DNA of 64,000 bases, from contig NZ_LR134201.1 of assembly GCF_900635955.1 (NCBI RefSeq), positions 62,001 through 126,000 of the forward strand, given 5' to 3'. Numbering within the stretch: position 1 is the stretch's first letter; each line of letters opens with the position of its first letter. Source of the DNA: Cedecea lapagei. Lineage in GTDB: Bacteria > Pseudomonadota > Gammaproteobacteria > Enterobacterales > Enterobacteriaceae. Below the pieces are notes generated by a model. That model worked only from the letters and a program-made list of their open reading frames with translations, was not told the origin of the DNA and ran no database searches. Below are positions 25,201 to 34,411 of the stretch, piece by piece. A program made the translations under genes and the position numbers.

Positions 25201-26187
25201 TCACTGCCGTGAAAGGCTCACCCAGTAGCGCGATAGCGTATTTATCCTGACGGGCAGGACGCGGGGTAAGGCGGCCAGAATCTCATCGGTATTTGCCAGC
25301 AGGAAAACGCCAGACAGCCGCAGAGAGGCGATGTCCTCATCGCAGCGCAGTACGCCCGTGCGGTAGCGGTTCACTTCCCGCAGGAAGTCGCCCAGTGGCA
25401 TATTGTCGGCCAGCAGCTTGCCGTGAACCCAGCCGGGTTCTTTTTCCCCGCTGTGCAGGCCACCGGAGGTTTCGCGAGTAAGCCAGGCGCCCTGGCCCGC
25501 GCTGAGCTGAAGCCCGGCCAGCCCGGAGCTGCGCGGATAAAGGCGTACTGCTCCGTGGTACACGGCAATATGGGTGCGCTCCTGTTCCAGCTTTACCCGG
25601 AATTGAGTGCCCAGCGCGAGCACTTTGCCGTGGGGGGTGATCACGCTAAAGGGTCGGGGCCAGGCCGACAGTTTTTCCCGTTGCCCGGTAGTTATCAGCA
25701 GGTCGCCGCGGAGCAGCTCAATCTGGCGCTGTTGTGGGGTAAAATGCACATTTAGCGCGGTTTGAGTGTCCAGCAAGAGCTGGCTACCTTCGCTTAGCTC
25801 AACCTGTCGCTGTTCGCCCGTAGCGCTGCTGTAATCGGCGGTTAACGCCTCCCAGCTGTGCTGCTGTCGACCCCATTCCAGTGAACCTCCGATCAGCAGC
25901 AGAGCCCCCAGCCCTTTTAGAGCGCGACGCCTGCCGCTGTTTTTTAGCGAAGAGAGGCTTTTCTGCGCAAGTTTGCCGTCAACCTGCCGAAAGCTGGCGC
26001 ACATCGTTTCAATATGCTGCCAGGCGCGCTGGTTATCGTCGCTCTCCGCCAGCCATTTTTGCCAGTCGGCTTTGTCCTGCTCGCTAACGTCGTCCGACAT
26101 CATCAGCGTAAGCCATGAGGCGGCGGCGTAGGCGCTGTCCCGGCCGATTGCTTGCTCGTTTTGGTCAATGAAAGGGCGTGAGGTCAT
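25201..26187 (-). CDS. FecR-family anti-sigma/sigma regulator
   Basis: 328 residues. Cytoplasmic N-terminal DUF4880-like part (AASWLTLMMSDDVSEQDKADWQKWLAESDDNQRAWQHIE), one membrane segment near residues 90-105 (ALKGLGALLLIGGSLEWG), then the periplasmic FecR domain (YSSATGEQRQVELSEGSQLLLDTQTAL; SVITPHGKVLALGTQFRV) and a C-terminal STN-like portion. It relays receptor occupancy across the inner membrane to the FecI-type sigma factor. Its ATG overlaps the sigma stop (TAATG), so the two are translationally coupled. Confidence 0.92.
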   Translation of the reverse strand: MTSRPFIDQNEQAIGRDSAYAAASWLTLMMSDDVSEQDKADWQKWLAESDDNQRAWQHIETMCASFRQVDGKLAQKSLSSLKNSGRRRALKGLGALLLIGGSLEWGRQQHSWEALTADYSSATGEQRQVELSEGSQLLLDTQTALNVHFTPQQRQIELLRGDLLITTGQREKLSAWPRPFSVITPHGKVLALGTQFRVKLEQERTHIAVYHGAVRLYPRSSGLAGLQLSAGQGAWLTRETSGGLHSGEKEPGWVHGKLLADNMPLGDFLREVNRYRTGVLRCDEDIASLRLSGVFLLANTDEILAALPRVLPVRINTLSRYWVSLSRQ

Positions 26188-26681
26188 TAGTTTATCGCGA
26201 AGAAGCAGTGAAGATTGGCGCGCTGGAGATATTGCTTAACGGAGCTGCTGGAGACCCGCAGGCGCTCGGCGATATCGCAATAACGCATTCCCTGGAGATG
26301 CGCCAGCAAGAAAGCCTCTCTTACCTGAGAGGGCAGGCCGTCCAGCGCCGTATCAATCTGTTCCAGCACTTCGAGGATCAGCAGCCTGGCTTCCGGGGAG
26401 GGGTGTTCCTGTTCCGGCCGGGAGGCCAGCGCTTCCAGCCAGGCCTCTTCGATTTTCTTGCGGCGATAATGGTTGGCAATCAGCCTTCGGGCAACCGTGG
26501 CGAGAAAAGGGCGCGGCTGGCGAATGGACACCAGATCGGGGCTGACCAGGATCTTAATAAAGGTATCCTGGGTCAGATCCTGCGCTTGTTCCGGGCAGCC
26601 GACCTTATTGCGCAGCCAGTGGTAAAGCCAGCGCTGATGATCGCAGTAAAGCTTCTGCGCAACCAGTTGGGAACGGGACAT
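26187..26681 (-). CDS. FecI-type ECF sigma factor
   Basis: 164 residues. Region 2 (LYHWLRNKVGCPEQAQDLTQDTFIKIL) and region 4 (LPSQVREAFLLAHLQGMRYCDIAERLRVSSSSVKQYLQRA) are typical of iron-starvation ECF sigma factors. I chose the ATG at 26681 because GGTGAG lies 8 bases upstream; another ATG lies 15 bases earlier. A Fur box lies 43-61 bases upstream, so expression should rise in low iron. The expected target is the receptor operon. Confidence 0.92.
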   Translation of the reverse strand: MSRSQLVAQKLYCDHQRWLYHWLRNKVGCPEQAQDLTQDTFIKILVSPDLVSIRQPRPFLATVARRLIANHYRRKKIEEAWLEALASRPEQEHPSPEARLLILEVLEQIDTALDGLPSQVREAFLLAHLQGMRYCDIAERLRVSSSSVKQYLQRANLHCFFAIN

Positions 26682-26723
26682 GACGTGACTCACCATCGAT
26701 CGGTATCAGGGCGTGATTATTTA

Positions 26724-26742
26724 TTAAATGATAATCATTATT
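26724..26742. promoter_or_regulatory. Fur box before the FecI-type sigma gene
   Basis: The 19-base window matches 15 of 19 positions of the Fur consensus, including the whole core ATGATAATCATTAT. It lies in the 171-base gap between the receptor gene stop and the sigma gene start. Iron-Fur repression of the sigma-FecR-TonB unit is expected. Confidence 0.85.
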
Positions 26743-26852
26743 ATTTTCATTTCCGTGTTTTTATGTCAAGAGATTGCGAAGTATTAATCTATTTTTGCCC
26801 GGGGCATGGGCGATGGAAAAGCAGCGCCTGGGCTGGCGCTGCGGGTAACACA

Positions 26853-29405
26853 TCAGAATTTCTGCGAAATACTCAGCTTGATGTTGCGGCCGATACCGGA
26901 GACGGATTCGCCCAGGTACGGGTAGTAGTCGGTGTTAAACAGGTTATCAACGGCAATGCGGGCCTCCATGCCTTTCACCTGCTCCGGCTGCCAGCTAGCA
27001 AACAGGCCCTGCAGCGCGTAGCCGCTGGTTTTTGGCAGCGCCCAGATGCCCGCTAACGGATCGCCATCCTTCGGAGAACGGTCCTGTTTACGCGCCATGT
27101 CCATAGTCCAGCCGAACGTCATATTCCACTCCGGGGCTTTTACGCCCAGCGTGGTGTGCGCGGTGACGGGCGGAATTTCTGCAAGCCAGGTTTTGTTGCC
27201 CCACGGGTCGCGCGGTGAAGCGTCGCGCTGGCCACGAATAGTGGAGAACGACAGGCTGCCGAACAGGCGGCGGCTGTCGTAAAACGATTCGATTTCCAGC
27301 CCCTGAATGGTGTATCCCGGCAGGTTGCGGTAGTTCGACAGCGGGGAGCCGCAGTTAGCGCCACTTTTCACCGACTGTGCGCCGCACAGCACGCCGCGGC
27401 GGTAGAAAATTTCGTCCTTGCCGCGGTTGCGGAATAGCGTGGTGCGGATTTGCACGCTGTCGTCGTCCGCGAGCAGATTATTGAAGTCCAGGATCATCCC
27501 GCCGCGAACGCTGTTGATGGTTTCCACCTTCAGGTCGCGGCTTGAGCCGGAAACGTTAGACAGCGCGTACTGCACGGTGTACTGCTCATCAATGGTTGGC
27601 GCCCGCCATGTTCGGGTGACATCGGCAAACAGCGACATATTCGGCGTGGCTTTCCAGACCAGCCCAAGCGCAGGCGTAAAGCCGTGATAACTTTTGCTGC
27701 TGTAGTTGTGGCCGACTTTAGGATCGCTGCTGTTGTACATCGGGGCGATGTTTGGCTCGCCGGTGTTAGTGACGCTGTCGTAGCGCACGCCCGGCGTCAA
27801 GGTGACGCTGCCGAGCGTCATACTGTCCTGCACATACAGGCCGCGCGTTTGCTGCTCCCCGGCCGGCATGTAGTAGGGCTGGAAATAGCCGTAGTTGTAG
27901 GCCGCGTTCTTCTTGTAGCTAGGGTAGTACATCAGCGCATCGCGTTGATTTTTATGCCAGCTGGCGCCGATTTCCAGCAGGTGATCCACCGGCCCGGTGC
28001 TGAATCGGCTCTTGTTATTGATCTCCACCAGATTGTCTTTGTAGTCCACCCAGCTCTCATTGCCGAGCGAGCCCAGGAAGCTGGAGGCGCCTGCGGAGTC
28101 GGGGCGGGTATCGTGCTGTTTGGTTTTGGAATATGCGTAGCTCAGCGTCAAATCCAGCCACGGCTGGTCTGCCGGAGCCAGGTTCCACTTCACGGAGTAG
28201 TTTTCGTCGGTCTGATCGCGATACACCAGCTTTCTGCGCCAGGCTTCATCTAACCCGTATCTATCAACCTCGGCCTGGCTCGGGGCGGCGATTTCGTCCC
28301 GCTTAGCGGCGAAGGGCTGCCAGCCGGTGGATGCCGAGTGCATGGCCGAAAGCGTCAGCGTCTGTGCGTCGGTCAGATAGAGGTTGGTTTTGGCCAGCCA
28401 GGTGCCCTGTCGGTTGGCGGAATAGTCGAAATGGGTGCCGTCCGGGCGGGTAATGTTGCCGCCGTCGCGTTTGCTGGCGTAGATCATGCCGTCGGCAAAA
28501 CCTTCCGGCGTTTTGCCATACAGAGCACCGCTGTAGATATTCTGATTATCGTTGGTGTGGAAGCCGTATTTCAGCATGCCGCCAAAGTTTTCACCGGGCA
28601 GCAGGAGGTCGGCCGCGTCTTTGGTGACGATTTTAATGCTGCCGCCGAAGCCGCCGTTGCCGTTGGCGAGGTTAAACGGGCCCTTATCGACGTCGATCTG
28701 CTTGATAAGCTCCGGCTCGATAAACACTGACCCCTGGCGATACTTCTCAAACCCTTTCGGCGCGCCATCCAGCGTCACTTTGATATCTTCCATGCCGCCC
28801 ATGCCCCAGATATTCAGGCTCTGCCCGCCCGGGCGAGGTGAACCGGCGGAAGAAACACCCGGCAGCTTATCCAGCAGGGCAGCGACGTTATCGGCCTGAA
28901 TACGCTCGATATTTTCTTTTTTAAGCGTTGAGCGCCCGGCAACGACGCTGTCATCCAGCCCGCTGACTACGGAAAGCTCCGGGACGATAATCGGGGCGGC
29001 TTCGGAGGAGGGGGCTGCCAGGGAAACAAGCCGATAGCTGTTGTCGTCCCGCACCGCTTTCAGGCCGCTGCCTGCCAGCAGATGATCAAAGGCACTTTGG
29101 ACGGAATAGGTTCCCTTGAGACCGGAGGTCGTTTTGTTTGACGTTTGATCCGGGGTGAAGACCAGCATCACGTTGGCGTCATTCGCCAGCGTTTGCAGGG
29201 CGCCGCTCAACGGCCCGGCAGGCACGGAAAATGGCTGGCTGGCGGCTGAGCTGGCTTCTGCCGCCCAGGAGACTGTCGGTAAACCGGTTGCCAGCGCCAG
29301 CAGGCCAGATAAGGCAATGCCAGACGCAAGCGGGGCGCGAAGGAGCGGTGCAGGCTGGCTCGCGTCGGAAATGGCCGTAGCCTTTCCGTTATTTTTTATC
29401 GTCAT
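26853..29405 (-). CDS. TonB-dependent receptor with STN signalling domain, heme/hemoglobin type
   Basis: 850 residues. After an N-terminal signal region (cleaved near VSWAAEA) comes an STN domain (FSVPAGPLSGALQTLANDANVMLVF), which contacts FecR. The plug follows (ENIERIQADNVAALLDKLPGVSSAGSPRPGGQSLNIWGMGGMEDIKVTLDGAPKGF), then a large barrel ending in SISQKF. WRAPTIDEQY resembles the FRAP box of heme receptors, but the usual NPNL motif is not obvious. The plug style recalls HasR and other hemoglobin/transferrin-type receptors; no hemophore gene is present. I chose the ATG at 29405 with CAGGG upstream. Substrate assignment is uncertain. Confidence 0.85.
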   Translation of the reverse strand: MTIKNNGKATAISDASQPAPLLRAPLASGIALSGLLALATGLPTVSWAAEASSAASQPFSVPAGPLSGALQTLANDANVMLVFTPDQTSNKTTSGLKGTYSVQSAFDHLLAGSGLKAVRDDNSYRLVSLAAPSSEAAPIIVPELSVVSGLDDSVVAGRSTLKKENIERIQADNVAALLDKLPGVSSAGSPRPGGQSLNIWGMGGMEDIKVTLDGAPKGFEKYRQGSVFIEPELIKQIDVDKGPFNLANGNGGFGGSIKIVTKDAADLLLPGENFGGMLKYGFHTNDNQNIYSGALYGKTPEGFADGMIYASKRDGGNITRPDGTHFDYSANRQGTWLAKTNLYLTDAQTLTLSAMHSASTGWQPFAAKRDEIAAPSQAEVDRYGLDEAWRRKLVYRDQTDENYSVKWNLAPADQPWLDLTLSYAYSKTKQHDTRPDSAGASSFLGSLGNESWVDYKDNLVEINNKSRFSTGPVDHLLEIGASWHKNQRDALMYYPSYKKNAAYNYGYFQPYYMPAGEQQTRGLYVQDSMTLGSVTLTPGVRYDSVTNTGEPNIAPMYNSSDPKVGHNYSSKSYHGFTPALGLVWKATPNMSLFADVTRTWRAPTIDEQYTVQYALSNVSGSSRDLKVETINSVRGGMILDFNNLLADDDSVQIRTTLFRNRGKDEIFYRRGVLCGAQSVKSGANCGSPLSNYRNLPGYTIQGLEIESFYDSRRLFGSLSFSTIRGQRDASPRDPWGNKTWLAEIPPVTAHTTLGVKAPEWNMTFGWTMDMARKQDRSPKDGDPLAGIWALPKTSGYALQGLFASWQPEQVKGMEARIAVDNLFNTDYYPYLGESVSGIGRNIKLSISQKF

Positions 29406-29537
29406 GATGTATCCCTGAAGGTGAGTCACAAGAAGTACTGCTTCAGAGAGGTCACGCGAAACGGGAAATCAGGCAGAAAAATTTTTAAATTAAGAGCTGG
29501 GGCCGTTTCCCGCTGACAGATTGCGCAGAACAGGAAG

Positions 29538-31016
29538 TCAACCCGAGGGGCTGGAGCATAGCACTTCATTCAGGCGCTGCACGGCGCGAGCGATCTCTTC
29601 GTCACCGTAGCCGCCCAGCCCCAGCAAAATGCCGGACCTTTGCCTGCCTGGCGTAAACATATGCGACACCGCGCGGACGGAAATACCGGCCTGCATCGCC
29701 TGCCCAACAACCTGATGGTCGTCCAGGCCGGGGCGCAGCCAAAGCACCATATGCATTCCCTGATCGCAGGGCTGCAGCCAGGCGACGTCGGGAGAGATGT
29801 ATTGCTCTACTGCCGCCATCAGCACCCGCCGCTTCTCGGCGTAAACGCCGCGCATTTTACGCAGGTGGCGGTCGAGGTGGCCCTCGGAGATAAAGCTAGC
29901 CAGCACGTGCTGATCGGCACCGGGGGGCTGCCTGTCCATCAGGATGCGCGCCCCGCAAAAGGCCGAAACCAGCTGCTTTGGCACCACGGCATAGCCAAGG
30001 CGCAGGGACGGGAAGAGGATTTTACTGAAGGTGCCGAGGTAGATGACGTTCTCCGGCCCCAGACCCTGTAGCGCCGGGAACGGATGGCCCGCATAGCGCA
30101 TCTCGCTGTCGTAGTCGTCCTCAATAATCCAGGCCTGGTTTGCCTGCGCCCACTCCAGCAAAGCGGCACGGCGGGACATACTGAGCGGCATGCCTAGCGG
30201 GTACTGATGTGAAGGCGTAACGAAGGCGGCGCGGGCATGGGGCGCCAGTTTTTTACCCAGCTCAACGTCCAGCCCTTCGTCATCAACGGCGACTTTGACC
30301 ATCGTGCGGTCGCGGAACATCGTTTCGAATAGCGAAGTCGCGCCGGGGTAGCCCGGCTCCTCCATCCAGAGCGAATCCCCGGCCTCCAGCAGGATTTGCA
30401 GCGTCAGGTAGAGGCCGTGCTGGTTGCCGGAGGTGATGATGACCTCGTCCGGGGTGCAGCGCACCGAGCGCGACTTTCTGACGTATTCGCAGATGGCCTC
30501 CCGCAGCGCTCGTGCGCCCTGCGGATCGGCGTATCCCGACGGTGCGCCAGCCCCGCGGGCGCGGATACGGTTGCCGAGCCTGCGCCATACGTCGCCCGGT
30601 GCGGTATCGCCGACCGGGACGGAAACGGCAAACGGCTTCGGCGCCAGCGTTTTTAGCTGCTCGCCTACTCTGGCGAACGCCTGGGCCTGGGCAGAAAGGG
30701 GGAGCGGGGCCGAGCGGCTGGTTTTCACCATGGGAGCGGGGCTTTCCGGGGCATACGCTACCCGAGTGCCGGAGCCATGTCTGGATTCCAGAAACCCCTC
30801 CGCGACCAGCTGTTCGAAAGCTTCCAGCACCGTGCCGCGTGCAAGGGACAAAGCCTTTGCCAGCACGCGGGTGGACGGCAGCAGATCGCCGCTTTTCAGC
30901 TCGCCTTTATGAATGGCGTTTTTCAGCGCCCTGGCTAACTGCAAACTAAGCTGCCCGCCGCGGCGGTCAAGCTCGCCGATGGCGGGAATATCGACGGCTC
31001 TGGCTTTACGTGACAT
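29538..31016 (-). CDS. MocR-family regulator (PdxR-like)
   Basis: 492 residues: a GntR winged helix (LKSGDLLPSTRVLAKALSLARGTVLEAFEQLVAEGFL), a Pro-rich linker of ~50 residues, and an aminotransferase-like domain. The PLP lysine is in GTFSKILFPSLRLGY, with IIEDDYDSEMRYAG and TPSHQYPLG before it. It is divergent from a PaiB-like FMN-binding protein gene across 96 bases, an arrangement common for PdxR-type regulators and flavin- or PLP-related enzymes. That gene is the likely target. Confidence 0.88.
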   Translation of the reverse strand: MSRKARAVDIPAIGELDRRGGQLSLQLARALKNAIHKGELKSGDLLPSTRVLAKALSLARGTVLEAFEQLVAEGFLESRHGSGTRVAYAPESPAPMVKTSRSAPLPLSAQAQAFARVGEQLKTLAPKPFAVSVPVGDTAPGDVWRRLGNRIRARGAGAPSGYADPQGARALREAICEYVRKSRSVRCTPDEVIITSGNQHGLYLTLQILLEAGDSLWMEEPGYPGATSLFETMFRDRTMVKVAVDDEGLDVELGKKLAPHARAAFVTPSHQYPLGMPLSMSRRAALLEWAQANQAWIIEDDYDSEMRYAGHPFPALQGLGPENVIYLGTFSKILFPSLRLGYAVVPKQLVSAFCGARILMDRQPPGADQHVLASFISEGHLDRHLRKMRGVYAEKRRVLMAAVEQYISPDVAWLQPCDQGMHMVLWLRPGLDDHQVVGQAMQAGISVRAVSHMFTPGRQRSGILLGLGGYGDEEIARAVQRLNEVLCSSPSG

Positions 31017-31112
31017 GAAATGTGGCCCGTTTATAATGCCGTAATCTGGCTCTTAATCATAAACCACTTTGGGCATATGCTGGGCAAAATTACCGCAAAT
31101 AAAGGTCTGCCA

Positions 31113-31754
31113 ATGTATATTCCTCGCCATTTTCAGGAGCACGATATTGATCTGTTGCAGGGGCTTATTCAGGCCAATCCCCTGGGCCTGCTGATCGTTC
31201 AGATTGAAGGCCTGACAGAAGCTTTTGATATCCCGTTTGAACTTTGCCCTGAACAAGGTGAATTCGGCACGCTCTGCGCGCATATTGCTCGCGCGAACCC
31301 TTTGTGGCGCGGCCTTCAGTCAGAGCAGGAAGTGCTGGTAGTGTTCCGCGGTGCACAAGGTTATATCTCCCCTGGCTGGTATCCGGGTAAGCAGGAGCAC
31401 CATAAGGAAGTACCGACCTGGAACTACCAGACCGTGCAGGCGCGAGGGAGGGTTGCGGTACGGGACGATGCCGATTTTATACTACGGCAAATAACCAGCC
31501 TGACCCGACAGCAGGAAGCCCAAATGGATCTTCCGTGGCAGGTGAGCGATGCTCCCCTGGCGTTTATCGACTCAATGCTTAAAGCGATTGTCGGGATAGA
31601 AATCCCTCTGACTTCACTTATCGGCAAGGCCAAGCTCGGGCAGAACAAGAAGCGTGAGGACCAGGCCGGTGCCGCGCAGGGGCTGATGGCAAAAGGCGAA
31701 GTGGCCATTGGCGAGGCGATGTTACACAGCCTCGCCGGGCGCGATAAAACGTAA
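31113..31754 (+). CDS. FMN-binding split-barrel protein (PaiB-like)
   Basis: 213 residues. Matches the PaiB / 'FMN-binding negative transcriptional regulator' family: MYIPRHFQ at the start, GYISPGWYPGK and VPTWNYQTVQARG in the middle, and the C-terminal EIPLTSLIGKAKLGQNK. The ATG at 31113 has AAAGG 8 bases upstream, and an in-frame upstream extension is unlikely because the family starts MY(I/V)P. These proteins bind FMN or heme-like cofactors; a regulatory role is known for Bacillus PaiB only. Divergent from a MocR gene. Confidence 0.85.
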   Translation: MYIPRHFQEHDIDLLQGLIQANPLGLLIVQIEGLTEAFDIPFELCPEQGEFGTLCAHIARANPLWRGLQSEQEVLVVFRGAQGYISPGWYPGKQEHHKEVPTWNYQTVQARGRVAVRDDADFILRQITSLTRQQEAQMDLPWQVSDAPLAFIDSMLKAIVGIEIPLTSLIGKAKLGQNKKREDQAGAAQGLMAKGEVAIGEAMLHSLAGRDKT

Positions 31755-31760
31755 CCGGGA

Positions 31761-32810
31761 TTATCCCGGCAGGCGGCTTTTTGGCCTGCCAGGACCCAGC
31801 AGAATAGCCAGTTTCGCCCCGCCCTGGGTGGATTCCATCAGGATCTTACAGACGCTGGTGAGCGGCACCGAGAGCAGCATGCCGACCGGGCCAAGCAGCC
31901 AGCCCCAGAAGAGCAGAGAGAGGAAGACCACGAAGGTGGACATCCCCAATCCACGCCCCATCATGCGGGGCTCCAGGATGTTCCCCAGCACCATATGCAC
32001 CACAAGAAATAGCGCGCCGACCATCAGCATTTCATAGGTGCCGTTTAGCAAGAAGGCCTGAATCATCGGGGGAACGGCCGATATCACCGAGCCGATATTG
32101 GGAATGTAGTTGAGCAGAAAACCGAGTACGCCCCACATCAGCGCAAACTGGACGCCCAGCAGTTTTAGCCCCAGCCAGATAACGATGCCGGTCAACAGGC
32201 TGATAAAGGTTTTCAGCGCCAGATAGTGGGTGACGCCTTTTAATGCCCGGTGCATCCCGGCAATGTGAACCTTTGGGTTCGCCAGCGCGAAGCGCAGCTT
32301 ATAAGGCACGTGACGGACCTCAAACAGCATAAAAATCACCGTCATGGCCAGCAGTAAAATGCTGGCCATCGCCCCGGACAGCCCGGTCATTAAGGTGGTG
32401 GCAAACGTCATCAGCTTGTCGGAGTCCAGCTTTTGCAGCATACGCTCCGGCGACAGCGGCAAATGCAGAAACGGCACGGCTTGCTCGATTTCACGGACCT
32501 TTTGCGTCAGCAGTTTGTTGAATTGCGGCAGCTGTTCCATAAAGTCATTCATCGAGGTTGCCAGCACGCCCACCAGCAGGGTGAGCATGATCAACATCAC
32601 CAGTACCACGATGGTAATGGCCAGCGGGCGATTAAAGCCACGGCGCATAAACCAGGTGACCAGCGGATTGAGCACGATAGCGAAAAACAGCGCCATCAGC
32701 AGCTGTACGATGATGTCTGCCGCGGCGTGAATACCGGCGAGAATAATCACCAGCGCCGAAAGTTTTAGCAGGATGTGCAGGCCTGTCTTATCGAGGTGCG
32801 GAGGAGTCAT
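31761..32810 (-). CDS. yhhT: AI-2E family transporter YhhT
   Basis: 349 residues, the same length as E. coli YhhT. Membrane protein of the AI-2E/PerM family with about eight hydrophobic segments, a soluble middle part (residues ~85-140) and the family motif LLNYIPNIGSVISAVPP. The transported compound is unknown. It lies next to dcrB; K-12 has yhhS between them, which is missing here. Its stop codon sits in the loop of a small CCGGGA-TTA-TCCCGG hairpin (31755-31769). Confidence 0.93.
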   Translation of the reverse strand: MTPPHLDKTGLHILLKLSALVIILAGIHAAADIIVQLLMALFFAIVLNPLVTWFMRRGFNRPLAITIVVLVMLIMLTLLVGVLATSMNDFMEQLPQFNKLLTQKVREIEQAVPFLHLPLSPERMLQKLDSDKLMTFATTLMTGLSGAMASILLLAMTVIFMLFEVRHVPYKLRFALANPKVHIAGMHRALKGVTHYLALKTFISLLTGIVIWLGLKLLGVQFALMWGVLGFLLNYIPNIGSVISAVPPMIQAFLLNGTYEMLMVGALFLVVHMVLGNILEPRMMGRGLGMSTFVVFLSLLFWGWLLGPVGMLLSVPLTSVCKILMESTQGGAKLAILLGPGRPKSRLPG

Positions 32811-32891
32811 GGAGACGTCCAGTCAGAAAAAGGTGCTTTTAGTGTAGTGCCTGATTGGCGGCCGACTACGGCGGTCTGTCTGAAAATGAAG

Positions 32892-32921
32892 GAAAAAAAA
32901 GGCTCCGCGAGGTGCGGAGCC
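32892..32921 (-). terminator. Rho-independent terminator of dcrB
   Basis: 8-bp stem GGCTCCGC / GCGGAGCC with loop GAGGT, followed on the minus strand by a run of eight T. It lies 20 bases after the dcrB stop. Confidence 0.9.
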
Positions 32922-32941
32922 CTTGATGCATCGCGCAACGA

Positions 32942-33499
32942 TTATTTGATGGCGATAGTGTTGATGATGTTTTCCGCGTTGGTTTGTGCCAGCTGCTGGT
33001 TATCCGCAGGCAGCGTAATCTGCATGGTCAGCAGCTTGTCGTCCAGGCGGCCAAGGATGATGGAGGAGTATGCGGTCTGGCCTTTAGCTGAGATAACGCT
33101 GTCCAGCTGCTGCAGCTGGTGGCCTTTAATTTCAATGGATTTGTTGGTCACAACCTGCAGCTGCGGGTCGCGTGCGCGCTGCTGCTCTTCAAGACGTTTA
33201 GCCAGCGCGGCAAGGTCGTCAGTGGTGTTGTCGCCGATAATCACGATCACCGCTTTCTGGCCGGTTGCGTCAGAATAAACGTGCATGTTGTTGGACTGGG
33301 TGCCGACTTTGCCGCTCTGATCGGTCATATCTGCCGGCAGGGCGAAGCTCAGCTTGCCGTCCAGCAGTTCGACAGGCTGGCCGCTGGCGCTGCTGGCTGC
33401 CGGAGCACCGGCGGTGGCGGTTTTGCTGTCGTTATTGTCACAGGCGGCAAGACCCACTACCAGCAGGCCAATACCGACATATTTTACCAGTTTGCGCAT
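32942..33499 (-). CDS. dcrB: Lipoprotein DcrB
   Basis: 185 residues with a lipoprotein signal peptide ending at the lipobox GLAAC. It matches E. coli DcrB, a periplasm-facing inner-membrane lipoprotein needed for phage C1 and C6 infection and linked to envelope quality control. The ATG at 33499 has AAAGGA 9 bases upstream and aligns with the K-12 start. Confidence 0.95.
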   Translation of the reverse strand: MRKLVKYVGIGLLVVGLAACDNNDSKTATAGAPAASSASGQPVELLDGKLSFALPADMTDQSGKVGTQSNNMHVYSDATGQKAVIVIIGDNTTDDLAALAKRLEEQQRARDPQLQVVTNKSIEIKGHQLQQLDSVISAKGQTAYSSIILGRLDDKLLTMQITLPADNQQLAQTNAENIINTIAIK

Positions 33500-33571
33500 C
33501 GCGTTATTCCTTTCCGTTAGCAAGCCAAAAGGCTAATCCTTGCATCTTAACACAAGATATTCAGCTCGCGA

Positions 33572-34237
33572 TTAACCAGGCTGTAGCGCGGAGATTTCGG
33601 ATTTATCTGCCAGGCGTTTCAACAGCATATTCAGCAATACGCCGTACATCGGCAGGAAGAAAATCAGACTGATAAGGACTTTAAAGCAGTAATCGACAAC
33701 GGCGATCTCTACCCAATGCTGAGCCATAAAGGCGTCCGGGCTGCGCCAGAAGGCGATAAAGAAGAACGACAGCGTGTCGCTTACGTTGCCAAACAGCGTG
33801 GAGACGGTAGGGGCTAACCACCAGCAGTGGTTTTGACGCAGGCGGTTGAAGACGTGAACGTCGAGGATCTGGCCGAGCGCATAGGCCATAAAACTGGCGA
33901 CCGCGATTCGGGCAACGAACAGGTTGAAGTGGGTTAAGGCTTCAAAGCCCTGCCAGCTTCCCATGTAAAACAGCGACGAGATGCCGTAGGAGATCACCAG
34001 CGCCGGGATCATCACCGCGAAAATAATGCGTCGCGCCAGCGGAGCGCCAAAAATTCGCACCGTAAGGTCGGTTGCCAGGAAGATAAACGGGAAGCTGAAC
34101 GCGCCCCAGGTCGTATGAAACCCGAAGACCGAGACCGGAAGCTGAACCAGATAGTTACTGGAGGTAATCACCAGTAAATGAAAAAGCGATAGCCAAAACA
34201 GCGCATTAGTGCGCTGGCGAGTGCTGAACTGCGTCAT
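33572..34237 (-). CDS. yhhQ: Queuosine precursor transporter
   Basis: 221 residues with about six membrane segments and the QueT/YhhQ (DUF165) features FPFIFLATDLTVRIFGAPLARRII and NVSDTLSFF. E. coli YhhQ imports preQ0/preQ1 for queuosine synthesis. It lies between dcrB and tusA, as in K-12. Confidence 0.95.
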   Translation of the reverse strand: MTQFSTRQRTNALFWLSLFHLLVITSSNYLVQLPVSVFGFHTTWGAFSFPFIFLATDLTVRIFGAPLARRIIFAVMIPALVISYGISSLFYMGSWQGFEALTHFNLFVARIAVASFMAYALGQILDVHVFNRLRQNHCWWLAPTVSTLFGNVSDTLSFFFIAFWRSPDAFMAQHWVEIAVVDYCFKVLISLIFFLPMYGVLLNMLLKRLADKSEISALQPG

Positions 34238-34411
34238 GTTGTAGCCTTTTTAGTAGTGGGGTGAGGGAACCCAGTCAAAAATGTAAAGCGCGGGGATGAT
34301 ACTGCTTTAACTTTTCATTGCAATGGTTAATTTTAACGCAATCGTTCACGCGGCTTGCGCCAGATTTTCCCCGGCGTAAACTAGCGCAGTTTTTGACGAC
34401 CAGAGAGTGCT

